From contig CP136069.1 of the NCBI GenBank assembly GCA_032622095.1, forward strand, positions 183,757,122-183,821,121: a DNA stretch of 64,000 nucleotides, in the 5' to 3' direction. This DNA comes from Siphonodentalium dalli. Lineage: Eukaryota > Mollusca > Scaphopoda > Gadilida > Siphonodentaliidae. The position numbers and the translations under genes are program-made. This document shows, in pieces, positions 33,178 through 44,495 of this stretch; position 1 is the stretch's first letter; every line of letters starts with the position of its first letter. The notes beneath the pieces are model-generated. The model did not search any database. It was given only the letters and a program-made list of their open reading frames with translations, and was not told the origin of the DNA.

Positions 33178-33436
33178 CAGAGTTCGGTCCCATGGCTAAG
33201 CTATGTCTGACAGCTGCCAGCATGCGTATTTTCTTAATTAAATATAACATTTTTTATTCATTCTGGCTTCATCTAGACAATTTTCAAATGGATATGGACA
33301 GTTCAGTTTCTCAGAATAATGTAGAATGAATTCCAACCTACAAAAGTCTCAAATAAATAAATGAGTGATTTCTTCACATTATCTGAATGTAGGTGCTGGT
33401 GGCGGTGAGTCCTGTCTGGCAGGGGACTGAACTCTG
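33178..33436. mobile_element. Family E MITE, copy 3
   Basis: CAGAGTTCGGTCCCATGG to AGGGGACTGAACTCTG; the interior is in the reverse order to copy 1 (AATTTTCTTAATTAAATATA and then TTCAGTTTCTCAGAATAATG). Confidence 0.75.
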
Positions 33437-33989
33437 CATGAAACTTGGAATAAGAGCTGTTGAAAGGCCGGTGCCAAAATCAATCTATTGGATGACAAGA
33501 GGACGTTATATATACGCATAATTACAGTGGTCACGGAAGGGTTATATATATCGTCTGGGCTAATATGGCTTCAGTGCGGTATCAATCCGGATATTCCATG
33601 GATACGTCGGCACCACAAATCAATAGGCCAACTGTCAATGACTCTAATTTCCCGGCTGGTCAAAACATTGCGTCGCCAATCAATGATTGATATTATCAAG
33701 GCGATGGTCGGGCAGATAACGATCATTCCCCTGTCTGGTCACTGTACTGTTTACCGTCTAGTCTGTAATAGTAATGAACACACCCCTGGTCAAGCGGTCC
33801 AACTTATTTCTATGATGTTGATGTGTCATGCTAAACTGATATGATGCTGGTAGGGAAAACTGATGCTGTTAAGATAAAGTACCGTTATATTATCTAAAGT
33901 TCTCATTACGCGGTGTTTTACGTTTTGTTTGTAACATATTTATTGTGTCTCCCAATATATACAGTATTAACAATTAAATGACGATGTGG
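33437..33989. other. No gene recognised
   Basis: A 118-residue plus-strand frame (33488-33844) is open but lacks any motif I know; not called. Confidence 0.35.
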
Positions 33990-34530
33990 AGGTAATGAAT
34001 GATGAGGGAATAACCACTGGGGATTGGAGCACAAGTTATGCAACTTAGATTATAAAGCTCCTCTCCCCGTAATATATCCCATATACGTATAAGTTTGTAA
34101 ATAAATTTGTAGATGGTGCCACGTTTGGTGGTCCTTATAATTTCATGTGGGAGGGGTGGGGTAATTTATGCAACATGAGTGGTGGGAATGTATTGGTACA
34201 GGGTAAATCATGGTGCTTGGTCGGGACACTTGAAGATTTGTATCAACTCGGGGTCATGAAAACCGTTCCGATTGTGAAATGTATGATTGAGATATTTTGA
34301 AGAGTCTAGCATTACTATCATCGTCTAGAGTATGATCTCCAAAGAGAATGTTTTGGATTGAAATTATGGTAATCTTTACACTTCTAACCTGAAGGCGGTC
34401 TGCCATTGTAGATCTAATGTTATTATATTTCGGACAGTGTAAAAAGTAATGGGACGCATCTTCTAGTGGATATCCACATGTGCATTGAGTAGTGGTTGAT
34501 ATATAGTTAACGTACTTGTCTAACATGAAC
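33990..34530 (-). mobile_element. LINE 3' fragment with C-terminal Cys-rich region
   Basis: The minus-strand frame 34254-34526 contains CTCGYPLEDASHYFLHCPKY, the same C-terminal Cys/His region as the 14-17 kb LINE (CSCGNPLEDAYHFCFMCPLY). Downstream, the 3' UTR word GGGGAGAGGAGCTTTATAAT and AACTTGTGCTCCAATCCCC matches that LINE's 3' end in variant form. Everything upstream of the last 90 codons is missing. This is a 5'-truncated relative, not the same copy. Confidence 0.7.
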
Positions 34531-35031
34531 GATTCGCGGAAAAGCCATTATGTGTATAAAACATTAAAAAACAGTTATGTCAAAAATTATTTGGTAATGG
34601 GTGTGTTGTTTGTTGTAACCGACTATACTCAAGATGGCTATATTTCTGTCGTTTGGCAAGTACTCGTGCATTGTTGAAATATTTTCAAGTATATCGGTTC
34701 ATGAATGTTTGATACATGCAATCACTGGCTCTTCTTTGATTCGTCTAGATTAGCCAAACACCGCGAAGTGGGCAACTTTAGAAGAAAAAAAAAATAACGG
34801 TACATTTTCGTAACAACATCAGTTGGCCCCACCAACATCATAACAATTCAACATGACCACTTGATCGGCGGTGGAACAGGTTCAGTTTTTCAAACCTTCG
34901 CAATTTGTGTCCTTTCTAATTATTTTTGCAGACGAAAAAACACTTAAAGACATATCATGTGCTTATTTCAGTGATTAAAGTCGATAAGTGCATTTGTGCC
35001 CGGACACCTTTCCCATTGAAAGTATTTAACA
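34531..35031. repeat. Diverged copy of the 27.7-28.2 kb spacer repeat
   Basis: AAACACCGCGAAGTGGGCAA, CAACTTTAGAAGAAAAAAAA and GTAACAACATCAGTTGG match 28110-28175 with divergence. No gene. Confidence 0.4.
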
Positions 35032-36786
35032 GCATTTAACTCAGGCTTATAATATTGCATTTAACTCAGGCCTATAATATAGCATTAACTCAGGCTTATA
35101 ATATTGCATTTAACTCAGGCTTATAATATAGCATTTAACTCAGGCTTATAATATAGCATATGATATAACTCAGGGTTATAATATAGCATTTAACTCAGGC
35201 TTATAATATAGCATTTAACTCAAGCTTATAATATGGCATTTAACTCAGGCTTATAATATAGCATTTAACTCAGGCTTATAATACAGCATTTAACTCATGC
35301 TTATAATATAGCATTTAACTCAGGCTTATAATATAGCATTTAACTCAGGCTTATAATATAGCATTTAACTCAGGCTTATAATATAGCATTTAAGTCAGGC
35401 TTATAATATTGCATTTAATTCAGGCTTATAATATAGCATTTAACTCAGGCTTATTATATAGTATTTAACTCAGGCTTATAATATTGCATTTAATTCAGGC
35501 TTATAATATAGCATTTAACTCAGGCATATTATATAGTATTTAACTCAAGCTTATAATATAGCATTTAACTCAGGCTTATAATATAGCATTTAACTCAGGC
35601 TTATAATATAGCATTTAACTCAGGCTTATAATATAGCATTTAACTCAGGCTTATAATATAGCATTTAAGTCAGGCTTATAATATTGCATTTAATTCAGGC
35701 TTATAATATAGCATTTAACTCAGGCATATGATATAGTATTTAACTCAGGCTTATAATATTGCATTTAATTCAGGCTTATAATATAGCATTTAACTCAGGC
35801 ATATTATATAGTATTTAACTCAAGCTTATAATATAGCATTTAACTCAGGCTTATAATATAGCATTTAACTCAGGCTTATAATACAACATTTGACTCAGGC
35901 TTATAATATAGCATTTAGCTCAGGCTTATAATATAGCATTTAACTCAGGCTTATAATACAACATTTAACTCAGGCTTATTATATAGTATTTAACTCAAGC
36001 TTATAATATAGCATTTAACTCAGGCTTATAATATAGCATTTAACTCAGGCGTATAATATAGCATTTACCTCAGGCTTATAATATAGCATTTAACTCAGGC
36101 TTATAATATAGCATTTAATTCAGGCTTATAATATAGCATTTAACTCAGGCTTATAATATAGCATTTAACTCAGGCTTATAATATAGCATTTAACTCAGGC
36201 TTATAATATAGTATTTAACTCAAGCTTATAATATAGCATTTAACTCAGGCTTATAATATAGCATTTAACTCAGGCTTATAATACAACATTTAACTCAGGC
36301 TTATAATATAGCATTTAGCTCAGGCTTATAAAATAGCATTTAGCTCAGGGATGTAATATAGCATTTAGCTCAGGCTTATTATATAGTATTTAACTCAGGC
36401 TTATAATATAGCATTTAACTCAGGCTTATAATATAGCATTTAACTCAGGCTTATAATATAGCATTTACCTCAGGCTTATAATATAGCATTTAACTCAGGC
36501 TTATAATATAGCATTTAACTCAGGCTTATAATATAGCATTTAACTCAGGCTTATAATATAGCATTTAATTCAGGCTTATACTATAGCATTTAATTCAGGC
36601 TTATAATATAGCATTTAACTCAGGCTTATAATATAGCATTTAACTCGGGCTTATAATAGAGCATTTAACTCAGGCTTATAATATAGCATTTAACTCAGGC
36701 TTATAATATTGCATTTAACTCAGGCTTATAATATAGCATTTAACTCGGGCTTATAATATAGCATTTAACTCAGGCTTATAATATTA
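35032..36786. repeat. 25-bp satellite, about 70 copies
   Basis: The unit is GCATTTAACTCAGGCTTATA plus ATATA. Variant units (AAGTCAGG, TAATTCAGG, CATATTATATAGT, ATACAACATTT) recur in blocks: the run starting TAAGTCAGGC at 35391 is repeated at 35666, exactly 275 bp (11 units) later. Segmental duplications inside the array therefore created a higher-order pattern. Non-coding. Confidence 0.9.
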
Positions 36787-37654
36787 TTATAAAATTCAAA
36801 TCACAAAGATCGCACCATTTCGGAAAAAAAACAGCGTTTGAACTCTAATAATTACTACTTTATTCGGGCCTATTGTTTGGGTGATAAACACGCGGAAATT
36901 ATTCGCCCGACAAATGTTGCGGCATGTAGATCGGTTATAATACGACTTTGTTTTATGCCTATTTTGATTCAACATTTATGAAAATAACTAGTTTTGGCAT
37001 CATTATTTGCTATGCCATTCTGAGAATGAGGCCTAAGCTGTGTGGGGTAGTGTCACTAAGTTCACCTTCTGCCCGGCACAATATTCTCGGGGCTTGTTCT
37101 CTCAAACCGAGGTATATATTAGTGTATACATATATCCCCATATTTGGGGACCGAATTTGTGATCCACACAAAGAGGAGACGACGTTTAGTTGCTAAAACG
37201 AAGATAAACCCAAATAACGTAAACCAATCGCCCCATCCCCCTGTATAAATATCACCGCATGCATTGAGTTGAAAACGCCCCTGCATCCGCAGCGATATTG
37301 AGTTTATCTTGATATAACGAGTCAGTTGTTCTGAACGTTTGTGTGTGCACTCTATCAGCGAACTGCGTGGAGCAGCGCACGCCGGAACAAACCAGATAGA
37401 ACAGCCACGTCTTCTGGCGCGTTACACCCTCTCAGTACTTATGATCTAATTTGAGTTTTGAAACAGAGCCACCATCTCACTAGGGATTTCCTTTTATCGG
37501 ATTAACTGTTAATTACCTCACACCTTGCATTATTTTAGAGCATTGGAACAGGAATCTAATTTAGAAGGGATCATTCAACCGCACAGCACGCGTATATATA
37601 CACAGATCCAGCAACCACGCTGGTCAACCTTCACACAATAAACAAGGGAGTCAC
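36787..37654. other. No gene recognised; promoter-like patch
   Basis: The frame at 36948-37196 has no known motif. A GC-richer stretch at 37200-37430 contains TATA and initiator-like words, listed separately. Confidence 0.4.
37240..37345 (+). promoter_or_regulatory. Possible core promoter
   Basis: CTGTATAAATATCA at about 37239 is followed by GC-richer sequence and, around 37319, AGTCAGTTGTTC, an initiator-like word. The spacing between TATA and this initiator (about 75 bp) is too long for a canonical pair, and no coding exon follows, so confidence is low. Confidence 0.15.
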
Positions 37655-37790
37655 CAGTACTTCAATAGTGAGATGTACTTGTGTAGGCGTTAACCCTCTC
37701 AGTACTTCAATAGTGAGATGTACTTGTGTATGCGTTAACCCTCTCAGTACTTCAATAGTGAGAGGTACTTGTGTAGGCGTTAACCCCCTC
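37655..37790. repeat. 45-bp minisatellite, three copies
   Basis: Units start at 37655, 37700 and 37745, sharing CAGTACTTCAATAGTGAGAT and GTACTTGTGTAGGCGTTAAC. Just after the third unit a family A end (TTAACCCCCTCTATACTCAA) starts. Confidence 0.8.
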
Positions 37791-37930
37791 TATACTCAAT
37801 GGATTTTCACGTACATTTATAAAAGCACAAATTGGAATGGTCTATCGTTCATTTGGAGTGATGTTGAGGTATACAAGTAGATGCCAAGTGAAAATTATCC
37901 GAGGGAACTACTCGTCAGTGAGTATGTGGC
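37781..37930. mobile_element. Family A MITE, partial
   Basis: TTAACCCCCTCTATACTCAA at the left, then TTCATTTGGAGTGATGTTGA and GAACTACTCGTCAGTGAGTA; right TTAA absent. The left terminus overlaps the 45-bp repeat unit, so the minisatellite copied part of the MITE end. Confidence 0.6.
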
Positions 37931-38325
37931 AAAGAAATCGTCAATAAGAGTGAAATGGTTGCACATAAGCTTTCCCAGCGTACGTATGATTTCGCGGTTA
38001 TCGAATTTGCTGTAACATCAACGCCCGCATTCACCAAGTTAGACTATAATATAGCTCAGCTTGTTTAGTATCTCAAGTTTTATGTTTGAAATATTCAACC
38101 CACACACCGTAAATACCCTAACATATTCTGTACAATGTGCTGCCCTAGCGGACTAACATATTATCGAAGTTGGGACATGTTCAATATCATAGTTCTGGTA
38201 AACACCTGGTATATATGTATACAAGGACTTTTCAAATGTCTTGATCAATATTAACCGCCTGAAACATTCTCACTCTTCCAACATTAGTAGTTAAATGCAG
38301 TCGTTCGAAGTTCACTTTCTTTGGT
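37931..38325. other. No feature seen
   Basis: Unique AT-rich sequence. Confidence 0.4.
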
Positions 38326-38729
38326 ATGTTTAAAGGTGTTCAATCCGATTAAACACCCATATACTACTATTCCTTTGGCTTCGGGAGTAAAAAATATTCG
38401 GTTCGAGTTGTTGTGGCCCAGAAACACGCCGTCAAAAGGATGGTCTCGGTCAAAATTGCGGATGAAGATGGATAACTCTAAAAACAAGTTGTAATACGGC
38501 CAAATTTCGTGAATACTCAATTGATAATACGGCCATATTTCGTTGAACAAAATGTTGATAAATAACAAGTTTTGGGAAATTTGATACCATAGTTGACAGT
38601 GGTTAGCATTATTTTGATGCAATTAATCGATTCTGATAACGAAAGAGTATTTTTAAGAAATGTTGTTGTTGTTGTTGTTTTATCTTGATGATATGGGGAC
38701 CCTCTGATCGGATTGAGTACCTTTAACTG
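38326..38729. mobile_element. Family G MITE with both ends
   Basis: AAAGGTGTTCAATCCGATTA at the left and ATCGGATTGAGTACCTTT at the right give inverted ends of about 19 bp; the interior is the reverse of 28866-29290. About 405 bp. Confidence 0.7.
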
Positions 38730-38891
38730 ACGTGAACGAAAACGACAAGGTCCATTAACAATTTGCGCATGCGCACCATATGGTTCATCTTGTAAGGGAT
38801 TGAAGCCAACCTCTTTCTCTGGATATTTCTGTATCAATCTCCAGAATAATTCGGAAGGCGTGCACGTATGGAAGTAAAGAGCTCGGGGCGA
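38730..38891 (-). CDS. Candidate coding segment, unrecognised
   Basis: Reading minus from 38891 after a TTGGTACAG acceptor-like site gives an open frame of about 54 residues: SPRALYFHTCTPSELFWRL, then IQKYPEKEVGFNPLQDEPYG, then AHAQIVNGPCRFRSRQ. The word pattern looks like real protein, but no family is recognised and the pyrimidine tract is weak. The frame runs straight into the end of the family G MITE, whose terminal AAAG|GTACTC would serve as the donor. It may be an exon whose 3' end was replaced by the MITE, or chance. Confidence 0.25.
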
Positions 38892-38935
38892 CTGTACCAA
38901 CGTAACCCGGCAATTATGTATGTTGGTGCTGATGG

Positions 38936-39317
38936 AGTTTGGTACGACGCAGTGTGAACCGTATTTATTCTTTCTATAATTTGTCACATTCCGGTGCATG
39001 CATTATCTGTGCTAATTGAGATGGAGCTAGAATATGCATCAAACATCTGGGAAAATCATTGAGTTTCGCAGCACCACTCTCAGATGATCACAAATGCGAT
39101 TACTCATGGCTGAAGTCGCTTTGTTTTTTTTTTAGAAAACCAAACGCTATCCATTCTGGTGTGACTAATAACCGCCGGGTTCAATCACTATATTCAAATG
39201 TAGGACTGAGTTCTGCATGTAGCGCCACATAATGTTGTGGTGTTACTCAGGAAAATAAAAACAACTAGTGCTGGGAGAGTCGAAGCTGTCGCATATAAAC
39301 GCCGTAACTTAACAGAA
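38936..39317. other. No feature seen
   Basis: Unique AT-rich sequence with an A/T run near 39122-39133. Confidence 0.4.
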
Positions 39318-39673
39318 TAGAGACCTTTCACAAAATCACGAATACGATTACGGATATATGGATATCTTAACAGTATACGGCCAACTGTGAGACGAAATAT
39401 GCTCCACTCAGTTTAATTATGTGCCAAGAATGTGCCAATGGCTTGGGGACGCTCTATATACATATAACATTATCCGTGTGGTGTATACAATACGGATAAG
39501 AATATGGGATCTGAAGGTGTCACAGATTACTTTTTCTATATGTGTAACTGAATATAGTGGGGCATATGCCGTCTCACCAAATAACCATCGTGGGTAAATT
39601 GTGATGGTGTCCACCGTACTAGGGCAATCTATCCTATCCGTAATCGTAATAGTGATTTTGCGAAAGGTCTCTA
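39318..39673. mobile_element. Family H TA-flanked MITE, copy 1
   Basis: Ends TAGAGACCTTTCACAAAATC and GATTTTGCGAAAGGTCTCTA form an inverted repeat of about 39 bp with few mismatches, extending through ACGATTACGGATA. The GGGGACGCTC and GATCTGAAGGTGTCACAGAT blocks are shared with 42917-43295. Confidence 0.8.
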
Positions 39674-39864
39674 TTTGTATTGTTTTACCTGCGCGTAGAA
39701 TAGATTATCTCCATATGTATACAGATAGCCCCCACAGGAACTTAGGGGAGTCGAATATATTTCACAAAAAAATATGAAAACCGAATTTTCTGTATGTCAT
39801 GACAAATCACATCGGAGAACATTTGCCAACAACACAGAATGCTTGGCCAAAGAAAAGACCATGA

Positions 39865-40310
39865 TTTAAAGGTCCACTTAATTTTTGAACCCCCAGATCA
39901 CATTATATACAACATATTCCATATTATATACCATTTGAAAGAGGAAGCTCCAAATCATTGTATTATCAACTGATCCGGTCGAATAAACTGGGAACATTGT
40001 TTTTGTCGAGGTACTGATGTGTGTTCTGTGATTAATTTTGATCCAGACTGTACTATAAAGTCTATTATTCTCAATGGAAGGGGATTAACCCTATCTCTGA
40101 GTTTGAATTCTGATGCATTCTGGGTTAACAAGGGGGGGGTCTTGGAATGAATGTGAGAACCTCTATCACTTGGTGGACACTCCAAGGCCACAGCTGTTCC
40201 GTATTCTGGTGGAATATATATATTTTTGGCTCCTCTTCCAAATGGTATATAATATGGAATATGATGTGTATAATGTTATCTGTGCATTCAAAATTAAGTG
40301 AGCCTTTAAA
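39865..40310. mobile_element. Family I MITE with long inverted ends
   Basis: TTTAAAGGTCCACTTAATTT at the left pairs with AAATTAAGTGAGCCTTTAAA at the right. The inverted region extends about 90 bp (ATATTCCATATTATATACCA, TTTGAAAGAGGAAGC). 446 bp; frames inside are not recognisable. Confidence 0.7.
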
Positions 40311-40686
40311 CGAGTTAGAGATGCATCATTCTTTATTGCCTGTGCATGTGCTGAGACATTACGTCGTCAGTTAAATGTGCCATGTCCCCAAATATACAAT
40401 ATTCCACCAAAGACGCGTAAAATAGTGTACTGCTCACAAGGTTTAGCTGTACCCACTGAAAGCTCATTCTCGCCGATTAACAACTATTTGCCAAAACGAC
40501 AACTATTTACCGCCCGAATTCATAACAAGACTTTTTCATGCTGAAGTACAGAAGTGTATTTCCCCAATCACGAGTTGGATAAATTTTACGGATCAACAAA
40601 TTCTCCTTGAAGTATCTACAATACGAAATATATTAATTTAAATCAATGCGCTGAACACTTACAACAGCAACGACCCGAGAAATATT
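40311..40686. other. No gene recognised
   Basis: Unique sequence. CGCCGATTAACAACTATTTG followed by CCGCCCGAATTC is not coding in any frame I can support. Confidence 0.35.
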
Positions 40687-40775
40687 TAACCCTTCCATGA
40701 CTGGAGATTCCTCAAATTGGCTTTCTGTGCCAATGTCTTCTCTTATATATGCGAATCTCCCATAGATAAACGCCA
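40687..40775. mobile_element. Family B left end, truncated
   Basis: TTAACCCTTCCATGACTGGA followed by half a hairpin (CTTCTCTTATATATGCGAA). The right half is missing. Confidence 0.6.
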
Positions 40776-40801
40776 GTGTAATCGCTATTGTAATTCTGTA
40801 T

Positions 40802-42029
40802 TGGGTTAGTGTAAGCTATTAGCTGCATGTATGTAGTTATCGTAAGCGTTGTTAGCGGTATGGGGTTAATGTAAGCGCTATTAGCTGTATGGGGTTAGTG
40901 TAAGCGCTATTAGCTGTATGGGGTTATTGTAAGCGCTAGTAGCTGTGTGTGGTTATAGTAAGCGTTGTTAGCTGTATGGGGTTAGCATACGCGCTATTAG
41001 CTATTTGGGGTTATTTTAAGCGCTATTAGCTGTATGGGGTTAGTGTAAGCGCTATTAGTTGTATGGGATTAGTGTAAGCGTTGTTAGCTGTATGGGGTTA
41101 GCGTACGCGCTATTAGATATTTGGGGTTATTTTAAGCGCTATTAGCTGTATGGGGTTAGTGTAAGCGCTATTAGTTGTATATGATTAGTGTAAGAGTTGT
41201 TAGCTGTATGGGGTTAGTGTAGGCGCTATTAGTTGTATATTATTAGTGTAAGCGTTGTTAGCTGTATGGGGTTATTTTAAGCGCTATTACCTGTATGGGG
41301 TTAGCGTACGCGCTATTAGCTATTTGGGGTTATTTTAAGCGCTATTAGCTGTATGGGGTTAGTGTAAGCGCTATTAGTTGTATGGGATTAGTGTAAGCGA
41401 TATTAGCTGTATATGGGGTTAGTGTAGGCGCTATTAGTTGTATATGATTAGTGTAAGCGTTGTTAGCTGTATGTGGTTAGTGTACGCGCTATTAGCTGTA
41501 TGGGACTATTTAAAGCGCTATTAGCTGTATGGGACTATTTTAAGTGCTATTAGCTGTATGGGGTTTGTGTATGAGCTATTAGTTGTATGGGATTAGTGTA
41601 AGCGATGTTATCTGTATGGGGTTAGTGTAAGCGCTATTAGTTGTATATGATTAGTGTAAGCGATGTTAGCTGTATGGGGTTAGTGTAAGCGCTATTAGTT
41701 GTATATGATTAGTGTAAGCGATGTTAGCTATATGGGGTTATTTTAAGCGCTATTAGCTGTATGAGATTAGTGTAAGCGATGTTAGCTGTATGGGGTTATT
41801 TTAAGCGCTATTAGTTGTATATGATTAGTGTAAGCGTTGTTAGCTGTATGGGGTTAGTGTACGCGATATTAGCTGTATGGGGTTAGTGTAAGCGCTATTA
41901 GTTGTATGGGATTAGTGTAAGCGCTGTTAGCTGTATGGGGTTAGTGTACGCGATATTAGCTGCATGGGGTTATTTTAAGCGCTATTAGCTGTGTGAGATT
42001 AGTGTAAGCGCTATTAACTGTATGGGGTT
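40802..42029. repeat. 29-bp minisatellite, about 42 copies
   Basis: Unit GGGGTTAGTGTAAGCGCTAT plus TAGCTGTAT. Variants (GTTGTTAGC, TTATTTTAAGC, GTATATGATTAG, GTACGCGCTATTAG) recur in the same order in blocks of several units, indicating block duplication within the array. It ends in ACTGTATGGGGTTTACCCAT. Confidence 0.88.
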
Positions 42030-42445
42030 TACCCATACGGACATGGCAAATTAGCCTATCATATTTACACTTCAAACCTATAATATGTATGTGGATCGGG
42101 TACATGGCTTTACGTTCATTGGCAGCTATTTGCCGCATGACAGCTATTTACTGTCCTGATACTTAACGTGTCGTTATTCGTGATGAAACACAATGGTATA
42201 TTTTCTCAATCACCAGTTGGATTTACTAGTCTTCAAATTCTCTATTAGCGTATCAGCTATGCGATAGATAGTCGGTTAACTTAATTGGCTGATCACATAC
42301 AACACTCTACAAGGACTCGAGATGTACTTAATTATTTGATGTTATAATTCGGAGGTTTAATCGATAGAGTATATACCGCTACAAAAAGAAAACATGATTT
42401 CATTACAGTTTTAAATGAGCGTCTAGACATCAGACTTGTTTTTGC
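42030..42445. other. No feature seen
   Basis: Unique AT-rich sequence with no gene recognised. Confidence 0.4.
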
Positions 42446-42706
42446 TTAACCCTTTCAGGACGGGAGCTGCGCTGGTGCAGCATTAAATGTCATGTTCCAG
42501 TGCATTCTCTTATATATGCGAATCCCACATAGTGAGCCTCGTATATATAAGAGAATGCACTGGCTTACAAGATCAAGGTAAATAGTGCATGCCATGTATT
42601 CTCTTATATATGCGAGGCGCCCTTTGGGCGACTCGCATATATAAGATAATGCATTGGCACAGGGTTTTCAAAAAAAATCAGAAAGCTCCAGTCATGAAAG
42701 GGTTAA
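42446..42706. mobile_element. Family B TTAA-flanked element with two hairpins
   Basis: TTAACCCTTTCAGGACGGGA to CAGTCATGAAAGGGTTAA, TTAA outermost. Two hairpins (42497-42563 and 42592-42657) lie in the interior; both have compensating changes between arms (for example CCAGTGCATTC with GAATGCACTGG), so pairing is kept although the sequence differs from the consensus. Confidence 0.78.
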
Positions 42707-42916
42707 TGGTGTGAATACTTTTGTCGAACCGAGAACTTGTTAGTACTGTCGTACTTTTCAATCAAAATTCGCTAAATGTGAGGCTTTTTTCTATAAAAAA
42801 GGCAGGACTTAGACCACCTAATTATAGTGTGTGTGTTTCCCATCATTTACTCACCCAAGTATTAACCGGGCTTGACGTTGCGTATACATTCATACGTATA
42901 GTGCAGGTTCAGTTAT

Positions 42917-43295
42917 TAGAGCCCTTTCGCAAAATCACGATTACGATTACGGATATGGATGGAAAATACCTTGCTACTATACGACCAAACATTATCCTAA
43001 AGCGCGGGGGTTCTTACGTGAGACGAAATATATTTTAATTATGTCAAGGATGTACCATCTTGTCCTGCTTGGGGACGCTCTAACATTACCCTTGTGGTGT
43101 ATAATACAAGGATAAAACATGGGATCTGAAAGAGACACACATTACTTTTTCCATCAGATATATGTGTAACTGAATTTTGTGGGGCATATGCTGTCTCACC
43201 AATTAACCATCGTATGTAAGTTGTGTTGGTGTCCACCTTACTGGGACAATATATCCTATCCGTAATAGTAATAGAGATTTTGCGAAAGGTTGCTA
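42917..43295. mobile_element. Family H TA-flanked MITE, copy 2
   Basis: TAGAGCCCTTTCGCAAAATC to GATTTTGCGAAAGGTTGCTA; the interior matches 39318-39673. Confidence 0.78.
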
Positions 43296-43432
43296 GTGTT
43301 GACATTAGCAGTGACATCACCATGCATGCACTGTGGAGTAAACCCTCAATAAGGTAGCTATACACGATTTCGCGTGTTACAAGAGAGCTGCAATTAGGAC
43401 CATATGTATCTGGGGAACACAACTGCCAAGTA

Positions 43433-43652
43433 TTAACCCATTATATACTGAACACTCATCATAGGTCGTTTGCTGAACTTATTATCTGAACATTTCCTAT
43501 AAATAAATAGGATCCCTTCTACACTTGCATTATCAGTTTTATGTCTCTCGTTTGTTCATAATCCCCAAATACCCCTCTATATGAATAATTGATAATTCCA
43601 ATGCATACTGTTATAACTGATGGGAGAATCTATTAAGTATATAAACAGTTAA
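43433..43652. mobile_element. Family A TTAA-flanked MITE
   Basis: TTAACCCATTATATACTGAA at the left and AAGTATATAAACAGTTAA at the right; internal TTGCTGAACTTATTATCTGA and GGATCCCTTCTACACTTGCA. TTAA on both sides. Confidence 0.7.
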
Positions 43653-43719
43653 ATGTCACAGTACTGCTTTACATGGTAAAAGTTAGAAATTACTGTTTGG
43701 TGTACGAATAATACGGGTC

Positions 43720-43955
43720 TCTTTATCCCGTTTTATATTGAATGGATTCTTCCATTCAGTTCTGAAAGTATACATTGGGACGATATATTATTCATTTTGG
43801 AGGGTGTTTGTGCAATAAAAGCAGACGACAGACAGAAAACAGTAGAAAATCAGTAAAATTATTCATATTAATTTTGGTCATTTTGTTGAACTTATTATGT
43901 GAACATTTTCTAAGGGAACTAAAGTCATCGATGAGCATTTAGTATAGAAATGATT
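43720..43955. mobile_element. Family A MITE, ends decayed
   Basis: TATTGAATGGATTCTTCCAT, TTTTGGAGGGTGTTTGTGCA, GACGACAGACAGAAAACAG and GATGAGCATTTAGTATAGAA in the family A order, without TTAA ends. Confidence 0.6.
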
Positions 43956-44270
43956 AATTAGGCTAATCTGTCTATATTCCTAGCTTTTCTATAGCGTTTG
44001 CCATCGACTCTCTGCTAGTAATAATGTTTGGTGTTTCAACCCTGCGATGGTTAACAATGAAGCGTCTGTTAAATTCACATTTCGTGCCAAACCGCCGAAG
44101 ACAGACTATTAGTTCATTACTCACGCTGTTGAGTTAATTGGTGGAGAAGTATTTGTTAAGTACAGCGAAATATGTAAGCGAGAGGTTCGCTATAACCATC
44201 ATACAAATGACAAAATTCGGTACATTCTCTGGAATTTAAAAAATTCGTGACAACTTGATATATGATCTTT
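43956..44270. other. No feature seen
   Basis: Unique AT-rich sequence. Confidence 0.4.
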
Positions 44271-44495
44271 GATCTTTTTTGTCTTCAGGGCCCATAATTT
44301 CACCCACACAGAGCCCCAGACAAACATGAGCAGACGACACTCTTCTATATGCTTCTATATATGTGTGGGGCTCCCTGCAGGGTAATGGATGTTTGTTATT
44401 TTATGTCCTAAAAATTGTAAGAAACATTTATTTTTAAAAAAATGATAAAAAATTGTTAGGCCAATGCATTCTCTTATATATGCGAGGCGACCTAT
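44271..44495. mobile_element. Family C element, broken at the hairpin centre
   Basis: ATTTCACCCACACAGAGCCC through TAATGGATGTTTGTTATTTT matches the inner half of 47584-48042, then the first arm of a hairpin ends at GGCGACCTAT (44495). The LINE fragment on the minus strand follows with no second arm. Confidence 0.7.

Noticed and set aside
33488-33844. 118-codon plus-strand frame
   Set aside because: No recognised motif and no supporting splice or promoter signal; length is within chance for this composition.
35032-42029. CRISPR-like regular arrays (25-bp and 29-bp repeats)
   Set aside because: The repeats are head-to-tail with no unique spacers, in a eukaryotic context; they are satellites.
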